A DNA stretch of 7,489 nt from Bordetella sp. (lineage in GTDB: Bacteria; Pseudomonadota; Gammaproteobacteria; Burkholderiales; Burkholderiaceae_B), in the NCBI GenBank assembly GCA_027450125.1, contig DAIDKG010000404.1:1-7489 (forward strand). Direction: 5' to 3'. A program made the translations under genes and the position numbers. Position 1 is the first letter of the stretch; each line of letters begins with the position of its first letter. Below, one piece after another: positions 5,450-7,489 of the stretch. The notes under the pieces were generated by a model. That model did no database searches. It saw only the letters and a program-made list of their open reading frames with translations, and was not told the origin of the DNA.

Positions 5450-6244
5450 ATGAGCTTGAAATTCGCTGCCAATCTGAGCTTTCTCTACCAGGACCTGCCT
5501 TTCCTCGATCGCATCACCGCGGCCGCGCGCGACGGCTTCGAAGGCGTCGAATATCTCTTCCCCTACGACTTCCCCGCACGCGAAATCCGGCAGCGCCTGA
5601 ACGACGCGGGCATCGCGCAGGCGCTTTTCAACGCCCCTGCGGGCGACTGGGGCAAGGGCGAGCGCGGCACGTCCTCGCTGCCCGGGCGCACCGAGGAATT
5701 TCGCAGCGGAGTGCTCAAGGCGCTGGACTACGCCGGCGAGCTGGGCAACACCCGCGTGCATGTCATGGCCGGCCTGTTGCCGGCCGACGCCGACAGGGAC
5801 GAGCGCCTGGACCTGTACCGGACCAATGTGGCCTGGGCCGCGCAGCAGGCCGCCGACCGCGGCATCACCCTCGTGCTCGAACCCATCAACCAGCGCGACA
5901 TGCCGGGCTATCTGCTGAGCTATCAGCAGGACGCCCTGGCCGTCATCGATGCCATCGGCGCAAGCAATCTGCTGGTGCAGTTCGACTGCTATCACTGCCA
6001 GATCATGGAAGGCGACATCGCCATGAAGCTGCGCGCCATGATCGATCTCATCGGCCACGTGCAGGTGGCCAGCGTGCCCGGCCGCAACGAACCCGACGGC
6101 CAGGAGCTGAACTATCCCTATGTATTCCAGGTGCTGGACGAGCTGGGATATGCCGGCTGGGTCGGCTGCGAATACAGGCCGCGTGCCGACACCCGCACCG
6201 GACTGGGCTGGCTGCGCGCATACCGGCAGTCCGTCGGCCGCTGA
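5450..6244 (+). CDS. otnI: 2-oxo-tetronate isomerase OtnI (hydroxypyruvate isomerase family)
   Basis: OtnI interconverts 2-oxo- and 3-oxo-tetronate, linking the dehydrogenases to the kinase. The 264-residue protein has the xylose isomerase-like TIM barrel of hydroxypyruvate isomerases. It begins [19 protein letters not shown] (4-22) and continues [12 protein letters not shown] (29-40) and [14 protein letters not shown] (60-73). The metal-binding set is visible: Glu144 in [10 protein letters not shown], Asp179 and His182 in QFDCYHCQ, Gln205 in [11 protein letters not shown], and Glu241 in GCEYRP. Length matches the family (about 258-265). The ATG at 5450 has GGAG six bases upstream (5440-5443). 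An earlier in-frame start at 5243 lies inside otnC and would add 69 unrelated residues. Hydroxypyruvate isomerase itself is the main alternative, since the two activities share a family. The operon context favours OtnI. Confidence 0.92.
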   Translation: MSLKFAANLSFLYQDLPFLDRITAAARDGFEGVEYLFPYDFPAREIRQRLNDAGIAQALFNAPAGDWGKGERGTSSLPGRTEEFRSGVLKALDYAGELGNTRVHVMAGLLPADADRDERLDLYRTNVAWAAQQAADRGITLVLEPINQRDMPGYLLSYQQDALAVIDAIGASNLLVQFDCYHCQIMEGDIAMKLRAMIDLIGHVQVASVPGRNEPDGQELNYPYVFQVLDELGYAGWVGCEYRPRADTRTGLGWLRAYRQSVGR

Positions 6245-6249
6245 ATGCC

Positions 6250-6274
6250 GCGCGGCAAGTTCGACGCGCCGCGC
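6250..6274 (+). other. GC-rich hairpin between otnI and denD
   Basis: GCGCGGC (6250-6256) pairs exactly with GCCGCGC (6268-6274) across an 11-base loop. The left arm can alternatively take part in the palindrome GCCGCGCGGC (6247-6256). It begins five bases after the otnI stop, in the longest gap of the operon, with no T-run after it. It could slow exonucleases and separate the expression of denD from the upstream genes; this is inference. Confidence 0.35.
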
Positions 6275-6315
6275 AGAACGCAAGCAATGACAATACCGAT
6301 ACATTGGAGACAGGC

Positions 6316-7281
6316 ATGGCCAACAAGGTACTGATCACCGGCGGCGCCGGTTTTCTGGGCAAAAAACTGGCCCGCAAGCTGCTCGAGCGCGGCCAGCTCG
6401 GCGGCCGCGCCATCGACAAGCTGGTGCTGCTCGATATGGCGGCGCCCGCCGAGCTGAACGATCCGAGAATCGAAACCCTGGTCGGCGACATTTCCGATCC
6501 TGCCCTGCTCGCGCGCGCCGTCGACCGCGATACGCAATCGGTGTTCCATCTGGCCGCCGTGGTCAGCGGCGCGGCCGAGGCCGATTTCGACCTGGGCATG
6601 CGCATCAACCTGGATGCCTCGCGCCACCTGCTGGAGCGCTGTCGCGCGCTGGGACACGCGCCGCGCGTCATTTTCACCAGTTCGGTGGCGGCCTTCGGCG
6701 GCAAGCTGCCGGCGGTGATCCCCGACGATTTCGCGCCCATGCCCATGAGCTCCTACGGCGCGCAGAAAGTCATGGGCGAACTCATGGTCAGCGATTACAG
6801 CCGCAAGGGGTTCATCGACGGCCGCACCCTGCGCATGCCTACCATCAGCGTGCGTCCGGGCAAGCCCAACGCGGCGGCATCGAGCTTTGCCAGCGGCATC
6901 ATCCGCGAACCGCTGAACGGCGCGACCGCGGTGGCGCCCGTCTCGCCCGAGACACGCATGTGGCTGATGTCGCCGCGCCTGGCGATCGAGAACCTGATCC
7001 ACGGCCACGAGGTGGACGCGGCGGCGATCGGCTTTCCGCGCAGCATCAGCCTGCCGGGCCTGTCGGTGTCTGTGCGGGAGATGGTGGCCGCCCTGCGCGA
7101 GGTGGCGGGCGACGCGGTGGCCGATCGGGTGCAGTGGGAACCGGACGAGGCGATCAAGCGCATCGTCGAGTCCTGGCCCGGCGAGTTTGCGGCCACGCGG
7201 GCCAAGGCCCTGGGGTTCACCGCGGATGCGAGTTTTGCGGATGTGATCCGGGCCTATATGGCGGATGAGTTGGGGCGCTGA
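6316..7281 (+). CDS. denD: D-erythronate 2-dehydrogenase DenD
   Basis: DenD is a short-chain-dehydrogenase/NAD-dependent epimerase-fold enzyme that oxidises D-erythronate to 2-dehydro-D-erythronate. The 321-residue protein starts ANKVLITGGAGFLGKKLA, with the GGAGFLG cofactor loop at 9-15. Asp40, ending the second strand (LVLLD), favours NAD+ over NADP+. FHLAAVVSG is at 78-85 and FTSSVAAFGG at 120-129 with the active-site Ser. The catalytic pair is Tyr147 and Lys151 in SSYGAQKVMGE. SVRPGKPNAAASSFASGIIREPL (178-200) is typical of the DenD group. Length is normal. The ATG at 6316 is preferred because GGAG (6306-6309) lies six bases upstream; a TTG at 6304 would overlap that site. It is the last gene of the operon, 71 bp after otnI. 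A UDP-sugar epimerase is less likely given the context and length. Confidence 0.9.
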   Translation: MANKVLITGGAGFLGKKLARKLLERGQLGGRAIDKLVLLDMAAPAELNDPRIETLVGDISDPALLARAVDRDTQSVFHLAAVVSGAAEADFDLGMRINLDASRHLLERCRALGHAPRVIFTSSVAAFGGKLPAVIPDDFAPMPMSSYGAQKVMGELMVSDYSRKGFIDGRTLRMPTISVRPGKPNAAASSFASGIIREPLNGATAVAPVSPETRMWLMSPRLAIENLIHGHEVDAAAIGFPRSISLPGLSVSVREMVAALREVAGDAVADRVQWEPDEAIKRIVESWPGEFAATRAKALGFTADASFADVIRAYMADELGR

Positions 7282-7444
7282 ATTTGGGAGAGCCTGAACC
7301 GTCGCATCGGATTCCCGATACACCGAAAGAGTCCGAAACGAGGACCAGCCGACCGGAGCCGGCCGGGCGCGTATCGGAATCCCCGCGGTCCTGTCGACGG
7401 CAGATCAAGACCTCAACGGCCGCAGCTCAACGAGCAGCACAAAC
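7282..7444. other. Gene-free stretch after denD
   Basis: No reading frame with credible codon use, start or ribosome binding site is seen on either strand. Short frames here are GC-rich chance openings. It probably holds the 3' end of the tetronate transcript and the end of the next gene's transcript. No stem followed by a T-run is present. The only structure noted is the inverted repeat at 7309-7382. Confidence 0.6.
7309..7382. repeat. Imperfect inverted repeat with 49-bp spacer
   Basis: GGATTCCCGATAC (7309-7321) and GTATCGGAATCC (7371-7382) are reverse complements apart from one extra C in the left arm. The left arm can also form a local hairpin, ATCGG-ATTC-CCGAT (7306-7319). The spacer contains the palindrome CCGGCCGG (7359-7366). 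It lies between the end of denD and the facing partial gene, which fits a termination region or a relic of rearrangement. No mobile-element gene is attached. Confidence 0.4.
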
Positions 7445-7489
7445 TCAGCGCAACTCGAACCCGAGATTGGCCAGCGCCTCGCGCAGGCG
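7445..7489 (-). CDS. C-terminal end of an unidentified gene (runs off right edge)
   Basis: Read leftward from the right edge, the last 45 bases encode RLREALANLGFELR followed by TGA (7447-7445). The composition, an amphipathic helix then a short hydrophobic strand, looks like a natural protein C-terminus. The gene would be convergent with denD, leaving a 163-bp gap. Fourteen residues are too few to name a family. A regulator or transporter for the tetronate operon would be reasonable here, but nothing in these residues shows it. The plus-strand frame over the same bases is also open but has no start in the window. Confidence 0.4.
   Translation of the reverse strand, partial: RLREALANLGFELR

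Noticed and set aside
6304..6315. A TTG start for denD at 6304
   Set aside because: It would place the GGAG ribosome site inside the coding sequence; the ATG at 6316 has ideal spacing and gives the expected Rossmann N-terminus.
2465..7281. Treating the five-gene cluster as a new kind of system
   Set aside because: Every gene matches a described member of the L-threonate/D-erythronate catabolic pathway. The arrangement is interesting but not undescribed.
4101..7323. Other long minus-strand frames (4101-5417, 5147-6304, 6118-7323)
   Set aside because: Each mirrors a strongly supported plus-strand gene (otnK/otnC, otnC/otnI, otnI/denD) and shows no family motif or ribosome binding site.
7306..7382. 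Insertion-sequence ends or an attachment site at the inverted repeat
   Set aside because: The arms enclose only 49 bp, there is no transposase or integrase gene, and no flanking target duplication was seen.

Overview
The window is high-GC proteobacterial chromosome. Its gene content and protein wording fit a beta-proteobacterium of the Alcaligenaceae (Bordetella/Achromobacter type). This is judged from the FtsY, RsmD and CoaD sequences and from the tetronate operon, not from a database search. No mobile element, tRNA, rRNA, CRISPR array or phage gene was seen.

Left part (1-1903), housekeeping: the 5' end of ftsY (SRP receptor GTPase) runs leftward off the window. It is divergent from rsmD (16S rRNA m2G966 methyltransferase), which is followed on the same strand by coaD (phosphopantetheine adenylyltransferase). 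The 55 bp between ftsY and rsmD carry a -10-like hexamer just upstream of each start codon and no clear Shine-Dalgarno for either gene. The 85 bp between rsmD and coaD hold a possible promoter, two near-identical TTGC-N6-GCAA motifs, a GCAA-capped hairpin, and a 13-codon reading frame that ends in an ATGA overlap with coaD.

Middle (1923-2312): a small minus-strand gene encodes what looks like a stand-alone MOSC N-terminal beta-barrel domain, convergent with coaD. A perfect 8-bp stem covers its stop codon.

Right part (2465-7281): five co-directional genes, ltnD-otnK-otnC-otnI-denD, form the known C4 acid-sugar (tetronate) catabolic route. LtnD oxidises L-threonate and DenD oxidises D-erythronate to 2-oxo-tetronates. 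OtnI isomerises these to 3-oxo-tetronates, OtnK phosphorylates at C4, and OtnC decarboxylates to dihydroxyacetone phosphate, which enters central metabolism. Gaps of 15, 34, 59 and 71 bp support one operon. No transporter or regulator for it lies in the window.

From 7282 to 7444 no gene is seen, only an imperfect long-range inverted repeat. The last 45 bases appear to be the C-terminal end of an unidentified leftward gene.

I see no wholly undescribed system. The best leads are the OtnC active site, where two canonical class II aldolase residues are replaced, the coaD leader, and the paired start-proximal -10 hexamers of ftsY and rsmD.
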